A stretch of DNA of 64,000 nt from JACVRW01 sp963757815 (lineage in GTDB: Bacteria > Actinomycetota > Thermoleophilia > Solirubrobacterales > Thermoleophilaceae): the NCBI GenBank assembly GCA_963757815.1, contig CAVWSN010000009.1, positions 1 through 64,000 on the forward strand, written 5' to 3'. Made by a program: the position numbers and the translations under genes. Below the pieces are notes generated by a model, which did no database searches, was not told where the DNA came from, and worked only from the letters and a program-made list of their open reading frames with translations. Shown here in pieces: positions 1-8,255 of the stretch (its first letter is position 1; each line of letters begins with the position of its first letter).

Positions 1-145
1 GACGCCGTAACGCGCTGATCCGCCGGTACCGCCGCCTACGGCGCGGCTGAGCCCCGGGCCGTGGACCCGCCGACTTTCTTTCCGTCAGGACCGCGTCCTA
101 GTCTCCGACCAGTAAGCCATGCAAACTGGAGGAGAGCGAAGGCAC
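1..145. other. Window edge and upstream region of the first gene
   Basis: No complete gene is visible here. A reading frame entering from the left edge stops at 16-18, too short to identify. The last bases hold the GGAGGAGAG ribosome-binding site of the gene starting at 146. Confidence 0.4.
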
Positions 146-601
146 ATGCCTCTCTGCTTCATCGAGCCACAGGAAGCGATCAGGGTCGTCGCCGAGAGCG
201 TTGGGCGTGAGGCACGCCGGCAGCTGCTCGGCGAGGTCGTGCGCGCCTGGGTCGACGAGATCCCCGACGACGAGCTTCAGGTGCACTACGCCAAGGCCGT
301 CGACGAGCTCGATGACGACGACCTGTCGATGCTCGCCGCATGGCACGCCTCGCTCGAGGTCGGCCGGCCGATCGCCAACAAGGAGTTCCTGCTCGGCGCG
401 TTTCCGCGGCTCGGCGAGCACCGGCGCGAGGCCCTCCGCATCGCGGCCGGCTTCAAGGGCGACGACGCCTTCGAGGCGGGCATCAGCGAGGAGCAGGCAC
501 TCGGCACGGTGCTGCCCTGGCTGTCGGACGAGCGCCTGATGGAGCTCGCCGCGGAGGCGGTCGAGCTGTATTGCTGGGACAGGCTCGGGTCCGACAACTA
601 G
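146..601 (+). CDS. Hypothetical acidic protein, 151 aa
   Basis: I do not recognise this protein. It is 151 residues, Glu/Asp/Ala-rich and probably helical, with no signal peptide, membrane segment or familiar motif. A run of acidic residues (DELDDDDL) sits near residue 60. The start at 146 is chosen over an in-frame ATG at 119 because a good Shine-Dalgarno sequence, GGAGGAGAG, lies at 129-137 directly before it. The downstream nuclease gene probably starts inside its 3' end, which suggests translational coupling, but nothing else links the two functions. Confidence 0.6.
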   Translation: MPLCFIEPQEAIRVVAESVGREARRQLLGEVVRAWVDEIPDDELQVHYAKAVDELDDDDLSMLAAWHASLEVGRPIANKEFLLGAFPRLGEHRREALRIAAGFKGDDAFEAGISEEQALGTVLPWLSDERLMELAAEAVELYCWDRLGSDN

Positions 602-1104
602 CCGTAGCCGCCCTCACGCTCGCGCTCGTCCTTGCCGGGTGCTCGGACGAGTCCGAGGACGGGCTGTCCACCGCCCGGAGCGCCCGGGCGCCAGGCGACG
701 CCGTTGAGGCCCGGGTCACGCGCCACACCGACGGGGACACGCTGTGGCTGTCCGGCATCGGCAAGGTGCGCCTGATCGGGGTCGACACGCCCGAGGTCTT
801 CGGGGATCGGGAGTGCTTCGGGCGCGAGGCGTCCGCGTTCGTCGAGCGCACGGTGCCGCTGGGCGCCCCCGTGCGCTACCGGCTGGGTGTCGAGGAGCGT
901 GACCGCTACGGGCGAGCGCTCGCATACGTCTGGCTGGGCGACGGGCGCTTCCTGAACCGCCTGCTCGCGGCGCGCGGCTACGCGCTGCCGCTGACCATCC
1001 CACCGAACGTCGAGTACGAGGACCTCTTCGTGCGCGCGGCGCGCCGGGCCCGCGCGGCAGGCCGCGGCCTCTGGGGCCGGCCCGGCTGCGCGGCACCGCA
1101 GTAG
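571..1104 (+). CDS. Staphylococcal-nuclease-fold (thermonuclease) lipoprotein
   Basis: Predicted exported, lipid-anchored nuclease of the SNase (thermonuclease) family, about 177 aa. The N-terminus has a hydrophobic stretch ending in a lipobox (VLAGC). The mature part has the family core: HTDGDTLWL, then RLIGVDTPE (the Arg, Asp and Glu expected in the calcium and catalytic site), and ERDRYGRALAYVW, which carries the second catalytic Arg. The frame has no ATG or GTG before the signal sequence. A TTG at 571, 13 nt after a GGAGG, is the best start and would overlap the previous gene by 31 nt. Family members hydrolyse DNA or RNA to 3'-phosphates. Start position is inferred; the family call is firm. 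Confidence 0.75.
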   Translation: MLGQARVRQLAVAALTLALVLAGCSDESEDGLSTARSARAPGDAVEARVTRHTDGDTLWLSGIGKVRLIGVDTPEVFGDRECFGREASAFVERTVPLGAPVRYRLGVEERDRYGRALAYVWLGDGRFLNRLLAARGYALPLTIPPNVEYEDLFVRAARRARAAGRGLWGRPGCAAPQ

Positions 1105-1129
1105 CCGCGGTGATTGACTTGGCGATGCC

Positions 1130-2095
1130 ATGACCGCATCACTCCCGGAAGAGGTCCAGCGGGTCTTCGAGACCTTCATCACCACCGAATACACGACCGT
1201 CGACCGCCGCGGTCAGCCGATCTCGTGGCCGGTCACGCCGTACTACAAGCGCGGGGGTCCCTGCATCGACGTCTGCACCGGCCTCGGCTATCCGAAGAAG
1301 GCCAAGGACGCCCGGCTGAACCCCAAGGTCTCGCTCCTGTTCAGCGATCCCACCGGCTGTGGGATGGAGAACGCGCCCCAGGTGCTGGTCCAGGGCACCG
1401 CGGAGGTCGACGACCGCGATCTCGACGCCAACCGCGAGCGCTATCAGCGCGAGTCGGCCGCCAAGCTGCCCGCGACCGTGAAGATCGCGCCGCCGAAGGC
1501 GCTTCAGCGCTTCTTCGACTGGTACTACAAGCGCATCTACGTGCACGTGCGCCCGGAGCGGGTCTACGTGTGGGCCGACGGCGACGCGACCAACGAGCCT
1601 CAGCTGTTCGACGCGCACATGGAGGAGGTCCGCTCAGGGCACGACGAGGAGCCGCCCGGTGAGCACGCCGGCACCGAGGGAGGGGGCAGGGTGTGGGACG
1701 AGCGCATGGACGAGCTCGGCGCGCGCTACCCGAGCGCGGTGCTCTCGCTCGTCGCCCCGGACGGATTTCCCTTCTCGGTGCGCGTGCCGATCTCCGTCGA
1801 TCGGGCTGCTCATCGAATTCACCTGGGCGCCGGCGTCGTCGGGCTCCCGATCCAGCCCGGCCTCGCCTGCATCACCGCCCATGACCACCACCCCGACTTC
1901 CTGTGGCAGAGGAACTTCCAGGTGCGCGGGGATCTGGTCGAGGAGGACGGCGGCTGGGCCGTAATCCCGCACCGGCTGATCGGAGGCTTCGAGCTTCCGC
2001 CCAGCTCCACGATCGCGAAGTACCGGCTCAACGCCCGCAAGATCATCCGCTACCGGAAGAACGCCAAGCGCGAGCTCGGCGAGCGGAGTGGGTGA
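1130..2095 (+). CDS. Double split-barrel flavin/F420-type (pyridoxamine phosphate oxidase-like) protein
   Basis: 321-residue cytosolic protein that appears to hold two split-barrel domains of the pyridoxamine 5'-phosphate oxidase/FMN-binding superfamily. The first covers roughly residues 1-165 (RGQPISWPVTPYY, then the NPKVSLLFSDPTG strand). The second covers roughly 190-300 (YPSAVLSLVAPDGFPFSVRV, then a strand with HHPDFLWQRNFQVRG). Such proteins bind FMN, F420 or heme and reduce or oxidise small molecules; the substrate cannot be read from the sequence. The end is rich in Arg/Lys. It follows the nuclease by 25 nt, so it may be co-transcribed, but no functional link is obvious. Confidence 0.65.
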   Translation: MTASLPEEVQRVFETFITTEYTTVDRRGQPISWPVTPYYKRGGPCIDVCTGLGYPKKAKDARLNPKVSLLFSDPTGCGMENAPQVLVQGTAEVDDRDLDANRERYQRESAAKLPATVKIAPPKALQRFFDWYYKRIYVHVRPERVYVWADGDATNEPQLFDAHMEEVRSGHDEEPPGEHAGTEGGGRVWDERMDELGARYPSAVLSLVAPDGFPFSVRVPISVDRAAHRIHLGAGVVGLPIQPGLACITAHDHHPDFLWQRNFQVRGDLVEEDGGWAVIPHRLIGGFELPPSSTIAKYRLNARKIIRYRKNAKRELGERSG

Positions 2096-2305
2096 CCCCC
2101 GCCACCACAAAAAAGACGAGACGCGAACTTCGCGCTTGAGGTCCGTTCCACAGCGGCCGAGGCCACTGCTTCACCGGGGCGAGCCTTACAACCTCTTGGC
2201 TTCGCTCTTTGCGCTCCGTCCGCGTCTCTGCGGTGCAGCTAATCAGCGGGTGTGAACGAGGTCAAGAACCCCTCCGGCGACTTCCCCGCTCTTTACGAGA
2301 AAAAG

Positions 2306-3772
2306 TCATCTGCGGCCCGACTCGGCTCCACGCCTGACCTTGACCGTGGCCGTCATGTCGACCGGATGTATGCCGCAGAAGAGCTGATAGGTGCCGGGCA
2401 CGCTGAGCTTCTTCCTGTAGGTCCGCCCCTGAGAGAGGTTGGGAGAGGAGAACCCACGCGGTCCGTTGGCCAGCGTCACGTTGTGGACCGTGGGCCCGCG
2501 GAAGCGCCAGGTGAGGGTCCCGCCGGCGGGCAGCGACACGTTGGGGCGCCTGAAGAACAGGTCGCCCACTTCGATGTTGCCGCTGCCGCCGAGCGAGACG
2601 CGCCTCCCGGGCGGCGCATCGATGTTCACCGCCTTGCCGCCCCTCCTCCCGACGATCGGCACGCGGAACGGCGGCGGAGAGCTGCGCCCCTTCGGCTTCT
2701 TCAGCTCGACGAGGTCGTCGGGGCGCGCCCCGCAGGGCTCCGTGACCGACGGATCCGGCGCGAAGAAAACGGGACCCATGATCCCCATCACACGCGTGTG
2801 TGGCCGCGATGCGTCATAGCGCGACTCCAGCACCACGCGCTCACCGGCCGCGAGCGGGATCCCGCGGGCCGAGCGGAACGCGGTCATGTGAATCGGCCCC
2901 GGCTCGTGAAGGACCGGCCTGACGTTGTAGAAGGGGTGCCCCCTGTTGCCCCAGACCGGGCGTGAGGTGTAGATCTCGTCGTTCGGGCACGCGGGCCGGC
3001 GCAGCGCGAGCTCCCGGCCGCCGCCGTGCATGTGGCCGCCGCCGGCCACGAGCCGTCCCGCCTTCGGGACCGTCCAGACCATCTTGCGCGTGTGGATCGA
3101 GCCCTTGCGGCCACCACCCGGCACGTCGTAAACCGGGTCCAACTTGCAGTTCTCGACGTCGAGCCAGTAGGGCTCGACCGGCTTGACGTCGGCACGCGTA
3201 TCGACGGCGAGCTTGTACTCGATGTAGGCGCGGTCGGTGACCGAGCGGTGGTTCATGAACATGTAGAGCATGGTCCACGTGTCCTGCTTCGAGAGCGGAT
3301 AGCCGTAGCCGTCGGGCAGCACCATCCTCTGGCGCTCCTCGCCCGCCGCGTAGAACCGCTCGACGGCGTTCGGCAGCTCCGACAACGTGTTCCAGGGCAA
3401 GAAACCGCCGCTGCAGGTGGGATCGCGCTTGTCCCCGAACGCCCTGCCGAGGTTGCTGAACACGATGTGATGCAGCATCAGCCGGCTGATCGGCACCTGC
3501 TTGCCGTTCCCATCCACCACGTCCACGCTCATGCTCGTCACGAAACCGTCGACGTCAGGCTTGGGCACTTCGAGGGTCAAGTCCTTCATCAGCACCTGAA
3601 ACGGCGCGACTGTGATCGGGCCCATCCGGCAGCGATAGTCCTGCTTGCTCCCCTCCGACCCGGTCAGCACGCACGAGCCCGCGTTGCCCTGCGCGGCCGC
3701 CTCCGCCGGCACGAGCGCCAGCACGAGGCACGGAAGTACGACGGCCAGAAGGCCGGACCGGACTCGCATCAC
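2306..3772 (-). CDS. Exported SURNod19/copper-type protein with C-terminal cupredoxin domain
   Basis: About 488-residue secreted protein. After a signal peptide (LLAVVLPCLVLALVPAEAAA) the first ~330 residues resemble the SURNod19 family and the ascorbate-dependent copper monooxygenase fold, with a conserved LMLHHIVFSN His pair and a GGGHMHGGG His motif. A linker leads to a C-terminal cupredoxin domain (about 400-480) with the type 1 copper set: His in TVHNVTL, then Cys, His and Met in LFCGIHPVDM. It is probably an extracytoplasmic copper-binding or redox protein; no substrate is evident. The start is GTG 3772 or ATG 3769. A TATACT box 7 nt before 3772 fits a leaderless start there. Divergent from a TetR regulator, which may control it. 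Confidence 0.7.
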   Translation of the reverse strand: MMRVRSGLLAVVLPCLVLALVPAEAAAQGNAGSCVLTGSEGSKQDYRCRMGPITVAPFQVLMKDLTLEVPKPDVDGFVTSMSVDVVDGNGKQVPISRLMLHHIVFSNLGRAFGDKRDPTCSGGFLPWNTLSELPNAVERFYAAGEERQRMVLPDGYGYPLSKQDTWTMLYMFMNHRSVTDRAYIEYKLAVDTRADVKPVEPYWLDVENCKLDPVYDVPGGGRKGSIHTRKMVWTVPKAGRLVAGGGHMHGGGRELALRRPACPNDEIYTSRPVWGNRGHPFYNVRPVLHEPGPIHMTAFRSARGIPLAAGERVVLESRYDASRPHTRVMGIMGPVFFAPDPSVTEPCGARPDDLVELKKPKGRSSPPPFRVPIVGRRGGKAVNIDAPPGRRVSLGGSGNIEVGDLFFRRPNVSLPAGGTLTWRFRGPTVHNVTLANGPRGFSSPNLSQGRTYRKKLSVPGTYQLFCGIHPVDMTATVKVRRGAESGRR

Positions 3773-3779
3773 GCGCCGG

Positions 3780-3785
3780 AGTATA
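3780..3785 (-). promoter_or_regulatory. Predicted -10 box (TATACT) of the SURNod19-cupredoxin gene
   Basis: TATACT on the minus strand ends 7 nt before a GTG that begins the reading frame, which would give a leaderless mRNA. This is pattern-based; no transcript data are available. Confidence 0.4.
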
Positions 3786-3815
3786 GGGAGGTTCTTGCAC
3801 TCCACCTGAAAGAAC

Positions 3816-3821
3816 TATGCT
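3816..3821 (+). promoter_or_regulatory. Predicted -10 box (TATGCT) of the TetR gene
   Basis: TATGCT is followed after 6 nt by the ATG at 3828, a leaderless layout. A TTGCAC at 3795-3800 could act as -35 but the 15-nt spacing is short. Confidence 0.45.
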
Positions 3822-3827
3822 GGTCCT

Positions 3828-4430
3828 ATGGAAGCCGAGACCACCGGTTCCAAGGACGGCCGCACGGTCCGGGCCGAGCGCACCCGTCAGGCGCTCGTGG
3901 ACGCCCTGTTCGGGCTTCTGGAGGAGGGTGAGCTGCGTCCCACGGCCGAGCGGATCGCGGAGCGCGCCGGTGTCTCCGAGCGCTCGGTCTTCCAGCACTT
4001 CCGCGATCGCGAGGCGCTGGTCGAGGCCGTGTCGCGCCAGCAGTACGAACGGGTCATCAGGGAGGTCGAGCCGGTCGACGCGTCGCTGCCGCTCGCCGAG
4101 CGTCTCGACGCGTTCGTGACGCAGCGGGCGCGGCTCCTCGAGCAGGTCAGCCCGGTGGTGCGCGCGGGGCGCCTGTTCGAGCACGAATCGGATGTCGCGG
4201 CAGGCTGGCTCACCAGCGCACGCAGCGCCGCGGCGAATGAGGTCGAGCGGGTCTTCCGGCGCGAGCTCCAGCGGGCCGAGGCAGGCGAGCGGGCCGTGCT
4301 GCTCGCGGCGCTCGTTTCCGCCGGCTCCTGGGCGGCCTGGGAGGGCTACCGGGTCCACCAGCGGCTCGGCGCCGAGCGCGCCCGCGCCGCGATGCGAACG
4401 ACGCTGGCCGCCCTACTCGGCGAGCGCTGA
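3828..4430 (+). CDS. TetR/AcrR-family transcriptional regulator
   Basis: 200-residue TetR-type repressor. The N-terminal helix-turn-helix is clear at about residues 20-65: RTRQALVDALFGLLEEGE, TAERIAERAGVSERSVFQHF, then RDREALVEAVS. The C-terminal ligand domain is alpha-helical and not assignable to a ligand. The gene is divergent from the exported copper-type protein with a 55-nt gap, so that gene and its own promoter are the likely targets. Its 3' end overlaps the convergent HAD gene by 18 nt. There is no Shine-Dalgarno; the TATGCT box six bases upstream suggests a leaderless mRNA. Confidence 0.85.
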   Translation: MEAETTGSKDGRTVRAERTRQALVDALFGLLEEGELRPTAERIAERAGVSERSVFQHFRDREALVEAVSRQQYERVIREVEPVDASLPLAERLDAFVTQRARLLEQVSPVVRAGRLFEHESDVAAGWLTSARSAAANEVERVFRRELQRAEAGERAVLLAALVSAGSWAAWEGYRVHQRLGAERARAAMRTTLAALLGER

Positions 4431-5039
4431 CTCGATCTCGGGGATCGCCTGCTCGGCGTCCACGAACCGGACAGCGGTCATTCCGAGCGCCCGGGCGGCC
4501 TCGCAGTTGACGTCGAGGTCGTCGACGAAGACGCAGTCCGCCGGCCGCACACCGTCGCCGAGGCGCTCGAGGGTCAACTCGTAGATCGCCGGGTCGGGCT
4601 TCCGCAGCCCCACGAACGCGGAGTCGACGACCACCTCGAACAGCTCGTCGATCTCGGGCAGCTTCGAGCGCCAGAGCGGCTCCCACTCGCGCACGTTGTT
4701 GGTGAGGAGCGCGGTTCGAGTGCCGCCCCGCCGCACTTGGCGGACGAACTCGATCATGGGACGGTTGGGGACGATGCGGTCGAAGTAGAGCGTCCGCAGC
4801 CTGGTCAGGTCGAAGCCCGATTCGAGATGCGGCTCGATCCTGTCGCGGAACTCGACCTCGCTGATCTCGCCCCGCTCGAGCACGAACAGGGGATGGTCTC
4901 CGTGCTCCTCGGTCGCCTTCGCCATCGCCCGCCCGAGCTCCTCGAGCGACACGCCGGTCTCTTCCTGGTAGGCGAGGAATCCCGCTTGGAGCGGGGTGGT
5001 GAGGACGCCGCCGAAGTCGCTGATCAGCGCCCGGGTCAT
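4413..5039 (-). CDS. HAD-superfamily hydrolase
   Basis: 208-residue haloacid-dehalogenase-fold protein. Motif I is LISDFGGVLT: the nucleophile Asp is present, but the second Asp of the usual DxD is Gly, which is common in one branch of HAD-IA proteins and makes an ordinary phosphatase role less certain. Motif II is ALLTNN, motif III includes RKPD, and motif IV is VFVDDLDVNC. The start overlaps the preceding gene's stop by ATGA, so it is the last gene of an fxsA-hypothetical-HAD operon. The substrate is unknown. Confidence 0.8.
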   Translation of the reverse strand: MTRALISDFGGVLTTPLQAGFLAYQEETGVSLEELGRAMAKATEEHGDHPLFVLERGEISEVEFRDRIEPHLESGFDLTRLRTLYFDRIVPNRPMIEFVRQVRRGGTRTALLTNNVREWEPLWRSKLPEIDELFEVVVDSAFVGLRKPDPAIYELTLERLGDGVRPADCVFVDDLDVNCEAARALGMTAVRFVDAEQAIPEIESALAE

Positions 5040-5743
5040 GCGGCCGCGGGCGGCTCGGTGCGCGCCATCAGCTCGTAGCCACCGATTCCGTCGCGGCCGT
5101 CGACTCGCCAGCGGAAGACGGCGGCGTGCACCTCGAGCTCGTCGAGCCGAAGCGAGGATCCGGCCACGACCACACCGGATCCCCGGCGGGGATACTCCTC
5201 GCCCGGAACCCACAGCTCGAGGCCCGCACTGCGCTGGCGGCCGTCGCCGTCGTAGACGGTGGAGACCCGGGCGTCCTCGATCTCGAGGAAGCGGTCCCCC
5301 TCGAGCAGCATCGCGGTCACGCGCTCGTCGCCGTGGCCGAGCGCGCCGCGGGGCCGGCGGGCCAGCGCCAGGAGGGCGTGCTGCTCGTCGACGAGGGCCG
5401 AGATCGTTCGCAAGGCGTCCAGCTCCTCCCAGCGCGGCGGGGTGGACGTCTCGGCCAGAGTGCCGAGGCCCTCCACCCGCCGCCCTCCGGCCTCGCCGCG
5501 CACGCGCACGAGGCGGACGCTGACGCCCCCGAGGTCGGCGGGTTCGCTCAAGGGCTCGGCATCGAGGGCCAGCTCGCCCTCGAGCTCGGCGTGCCAGCCC
5601 TGGCCGGAACCCTCGATGGCCGCGCCCTCCGTCAGCGCCCGCGGCCGGCGGCCCTCGAACAGGATCGTCGCCCCCGAGCGGGCTGTCCCGTGAATCTCGT
5701 GGGCGGGGTCGAAGAACGAGAGCGCGAGCGCCGGGGCGCTCAC
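5036..5743 (-). CDS. Hypothetical protein, possible lipid/isoprenoid-binding beta-barrel
   Basis: 235-residue protein with no signal peptide or membrane segment, rich in predicted beta strands (for example GATILFEGRR and GLELWVPGEEYPRRGSGVVVAG). It starts MSAPALALSFFDPAHEIHG. The overall look recalls lipocalin-like or CrtC/AttH-type barrels, but I have no diagnostic motif and treat the function as unknown. The GTG start overlaps the fxsA stop (GTGA), and its stop overlaps the HAD start, so all three are translationally coupled. Confidence 0.6.
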   Translation of the reverse strand: MSAPALALSFFDPAHEIHGTARSGATILFEGRRPRALTEGAAIEGSGQGWHAELEGELALDAEPLSEPADLGGVSVRLVRVRGEAGGRRVEGLGTLAETSTPPRWEELDALRTISALVDEQHALLALARRPRGALGHGDERVTAMLLEGDRFLEIEDARVSTVYDGDGRQRSAGLELWVPGEEYPRRGSGVVVAGSSLRLDELEVHAAVFRWRVDGRDGIGGYELMARTEPPAAA

Positions 5744-6270
5744 TGATTCTCTCCCCTGCGCAGCCGGCCGAGCCGGCTGCTTCGGGCCTCAGCACCCTTA
5801 GTCGGAGCGTCGTACTCGCTGGCCGTCCCCTCCACGTCGAAATCGCGTCCTGCTCCGGGCGGCCGCCGGCGGCTCGGCCCGGCTGCATCCCCGACCACTC
5901 CCGCGGCCACACGCCTGCTGAGCCGACGGACGACCAGCGGCCTGATCAGCGCGCGCGTCGGCGGGAGCAGCAGCACAAGTCCGATCACGTCCGTGATGAA
6001 GCCGGGCGTGAGGAGAAAAGCGCCGCCGAATACGACGAGCACGCCGTCCACCACCTCGCGGTGCGGCATGCGGCCCTCGGCCAGCGCCGTGTTCAAGCGC
6101 CTCCAGATGCTTCTCCCCTGGCTCCGGAGCAGCAGCGCGCCAAGCACCGAATCGGCCACGAGCAGGAGAATCGTCCAGCCGACGCCGATCGCGTCGCCCA
6201 CCCTCAGGATCACGTACAGCTCGGCAAGCGGCACCAGGATGAACACCACGATGAGTGCCAGCAGCCGCAT
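5740..6270 (-). CDS. fxsA: FxsA-family membrane protein
   Basis: 176-residue inner-membrane protein of the FxsA family. Family hallmarks are present: LVPLAELYVILRVGDAIG near the start, a second hydrophobic segment (TILLLVADSVLGALLL), then GGAFLLTPGFITDVIGLVLLLPPTR. In E. coli FxsA counters F-exclusion of phage T7; its normal role is unknown. The C-terminal tail (AEARSSRLGRLRRGENQ) is encoded by a copy of a 21-bp hairpin repeat at 5760-5780. It is the first gene of a three-gene operon and has a TAGGGT box 6 nt before its ATG, in a 25-bp region shared with the divergent MIP18 gene. Confidence 0.85.
   Translation of the reverse strand: MRLLALIVVFILVPLAELYVILRVGDAIGVGWTILLLVADSVLGALLLRSQGRSIWRRLNTALAEGRMPHREVVDGVLVVFGGAFLLTPGFITDVIGLVLLLPPTRALIRPLVVRRLSRRVAAGVVGDAAGPSRRRPPGAGRDFDVEGTASEYDAPTKGAEARSSRLGRLRRGENQ
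5760..5780. repeat. 21-bp hairpin repeat, copy 1 (inside fxsA 3' end)
   Basis: Perfect inverted repeat with 9-bp arms GCAGCCGGC and GCCGGCTGC around a CGA loop. Identical copies lie at 36586-36606 (same orientation) and 59843-59863 (opposite orientation). Here it is within the coding sequence of the fxsA tail. Confidence 0.85.
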
Positions 6271-6276
6271 GGTTTG

Positions 6277-6286
6277 ACCCTACTAT
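6277..6286. promoter_or_regulatory. Overlapping divergent -10 boxes for fxsA and the MIP18 gene
   Basis: On the minus strand TAGGGT (6277-6282) ends 6 nt before the fxsA ATG. On the plus strand TACTAT (6281-6286) ends 9 nt before the MIP18 ATG. The two boxes share two bases, and the whole gap between start codons is 25 bp. The same layout occurs at 47204-47213. Confidence 0.55.
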
Positions 6287-6295
6287 CCTCGTGCC

Positions 6296-6598
6296 ATGGC
6301 GACCTTGACCGTCGACGACGTGCAGGAGGCCCTCACCAACGTCATCGATCCCGAGCTCGGGCTCGATTTCGTGGAGCTCGGCCTCATCTATGACGTGGAG
6401 ATCGAGGACGGCAACGTCTTCATCAGTTTCACCCTCACCTCTCCCGGTTGCCCGATCGGGCCACAGGTCTCCGAGCAGATCGAGGAGTTCGTGGGCGAGC
6501 TGGATGGCGTCGACTCCGTCTACTCGAAGATGACCTTCTCGCCGCCCTGGACCCCGGACATGATGAGCGAAGAGGCGAAGTTCGCGCTCGGCTTCTAG
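6296..6598 (+). CDS. MIP18/SufT-type iron-sulfur assembly factor
   Basis: 100-residue protein of the MIP18 (DUF59) family, which helps insert Fe-S clusters into target proteins. It has the family pattern DPELGLDFVELGLIY near residue 18, the SPGCP motif with the conserved Cys near residue 49, and the C-terminal PPWTPDMMSEEAK. In actinobacteria a homologue (sufT) is normally the last suf gene; here it stands about 20 kb from sufB and 27 kb from rrf2-sufCDSU, next to a lipoate-ligase-like gene. Lipoyl synthase is an Fe-S enzyme, so the pairing makes sense but is only suggestive. Leaderless start predicted. Confidence 0.85.
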   Translation: MATLTVDDVQEALTNVIDPELGLDFVELGLIYDVEIEDGNVFISFTLTSPGCPIGPQVSEQIEEFVGELDGVDSVYSKMTFSPPWTPDMMSEEAKFALGF

Positions 6599-6602
6599 CC
6601 GG

Positions 6603-7355
6603 GTGACGCCTCTCAGGCTGCTCAGGGACTCGTTCGAGGACGACCCCGCGCTCGACACCGCCGTGTCGCGCGCGCTGATGCTGCGCGTGGCGGCGGGCGA
6701 GCTGCCCGAGACGCTGCGAATCGCGCGCCCGGGCGCATTCGTGGCGTTCGCCAAGCGCGACGCGGTCACGGAGGGCTACGGGGAAGCGCTGGCGGCCGCC
6801 CGTGACGCCGGCTTCGAGGCCGTGCTCAGGCTCGCCGGCGGGCGCGCGGCGATCTTCCACGAGGGGACGATCGAGCTCGGCCATGCCCGCCCCGACTCCG
6901 AGCCGCGCGCCGGCATCCACGAGCGCTTCGAGAGCACGGCGGGCCGGATCGTCGCGGCGCTCCGGAGCCTCGGCGTCGACGCACGCGTGGGCGAGGTGCC
7001 GGGCGAGTACTGCCCGGGGCGCTACAGCGTGAACGCCCGGGGTGAGGCCAAGCTGGCCGGAATCGGGCAGCGCGTGGTGGCCGGCGGCTCTCACACCGGG
7101 GTGGTGCTCGTGGTGAGCGGCGAGGACAGGATCAAGCGAGTGCTCGTGCCCGTGTACGAGGCGCTCCAGCTGCCCTGGCGGCCGGAGGCCACCGGCTCGG
7201 TGGCGGCCGAGGACGGCGCGCTCGGCTGGGACGAGGTGGCCGGCGCGCTCGTCGAGGAGTACGCGCGCCACTTCGACCTGGTCGAGGCCGAGCTCGACGA
7301 GGACACGCTCGCGCTGGCGCGCCGGCTGGCGCCAGAGCATCGCCCGCCCGGCTAA
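6603..7355 (+). CDS. Biotin/lipoate protein ligase A/B family protein
   Basis: 250-residue protein of the lipoate-protein ligase fold. The ligand-loop equivalent is RLAGGRAAIFHEG (compare RxxGGGxVxHD), followed by RYSVNARGEAKLAGIGQRV, which matches the conserved Lys-containing KIxGxAQ region of LplA. The C-terminal portion is short, so it could be a ligase, an octanoyl/lipoyl transferase, or an amidotransferase of the LipL type. The GTG start is 4 nt after the MIP18 stop, so the two form an operon. Its end overlaps the convergent hydrolase gene by 4 nt. Confidence 0.75.
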   Translation: MTPLRLLRDSFEDDPALDTAVSRALMLRVAAGELPETLRIARPGAFVAFAKRDAVTEGYGEALAAARDAGFEAVLRLAGGRAAIFHEGTIELGHARPDSEPRAGIHERFESTAGRIVAALRSLGVDARVGEVPGEYCPGRYSVNARGEAKLAGIGQRVVAGGSHTGVVLVVSGEDRIKRVLVPVYEALQLPWRPEATGSVAAEDGALGWDEVAGALVEEYARHFDLVEAELDEDTLALARRLAPEHRPPG

Positions 7356-8239
7356 ACCGCCGGCGTGGCCGCGCGGTCTTCGTTCTTCGCGACCGCTTCG
7401 ATCAGCCTGGGCCAGATCTCGCGCGGTAGGTCGTGCCCCATGCCCGGGATCGCCACGAACTCCGAGCCCGGAATCGCACGCGCCGTGGCGACCCCGCCGC
7501 GGAAGGGGACGAGCGGGTCGTCCGTGCCGTGGATCACGGTCGCGGGCACGCGCAGCCGGCGGAGCTGCGGCGTCCGGTCGCCCGACGCCAGGACCGCAGC
7601 GAGCTGGCGGGCGGTGCCCGCGGGCGCGTGGTTGCGATCGAAGGTGGCGGCGGCGAGCTCCCGGATTCGCGGCTCATCCATCGGGAAGCCCGGCGAGCCG
7701 ATCATCCTGAAGGTGCGCACGAAGTACTCGACGAAGTCGTCGCGGCGCTGCGGAGCGCGCCGCATGAGCAGGCTCCACGTGCGCAGCTTCGGCATGCCGG
7801 CGCGGCGCTCGCCAGTCGTGGACATGATCGAGGTCAGCGACAGCACCCGCTCAGGGTGCTCGATGGCCATCGTCTGCCCGATCATGCCGCCCATCGATAC
7901 GCCCATCACGTGGGTCCGCTCGATCCCGAGCGCGTCGAGCAGCCCGAACGTGTCGGCCGCCATGTCGGTCAGCAGGTAAGGCGCGTCGATGTGGAAGCCC
8001 GCCATCGCGCGCACGATCGGCGGCACGGGTGCGTCGATCTTGGTGGACAGCCCGGCGTCGCGGTTATCGAAGCGGATCACGTGGTAGCCGCGCTCGGCGA
8101 GCTGCTCGCACAGCTCGAGGTCCCAGTGGATCAGTTGCATGCCCAGGCCCATCACGAGCAGGAGCGGGGTCCCGGACGGATCGCCCAGTGACTGGTAGGC
8201 AAGCTCGATGCCGTTTGTGTTTACGCGTCCCTCTTTCAC
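7352..8239 (-). CDS. Alpha/beta-hydrolase
   Basis: 295-residue cytosolic alpha/beta-hydrolase. The oxyanion-hole strand is LLLVMGLGMQ, the nucleophile elbow is GVSMGGMIG near residue 116, the catalytic Asp is in HGTDDPLVP and the His in GMGHDLP. The closest look is to the short esterase/lactonase families common in actinobacterial degradation clusters. It is the last gene of the minus-strand run that holds the acetone-carboxylase-like subunits, 16 nt after the alpha-gamma fusion gene, so it may act on a product or ester of that pathway. Substrate not determinable. Confidence 0.8.
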   Translation of the reverse strand: MKEGRVNTNGIELAYQSLGDPSGTPLLLVMGLGMQLIHWDLELCEQLAERGYHVIRFDNRDAGLSTKIDAPVPPIVRAMAGFHIDAPYLLTDMAADTFGLLDALGIERTHVMGVSMGGMIGQTMAIEHPERVLSLTSIMSTTGERRAGMPKLRTWSLLMRRAPQRRDDFVEYFVRTFRMIGSPGFPMDEPRIRELAAATFDRNHAPAGTARQLAAVLASGDRTPQLRRLRVPATVIHGTDDPLVPFRGGVATARAIPGSEFVAIPGMGHDLPREIWPRLIEAVAKNEDRAATPAV

Positions 8240-8255
8240 GACCGCGTCACGATAG

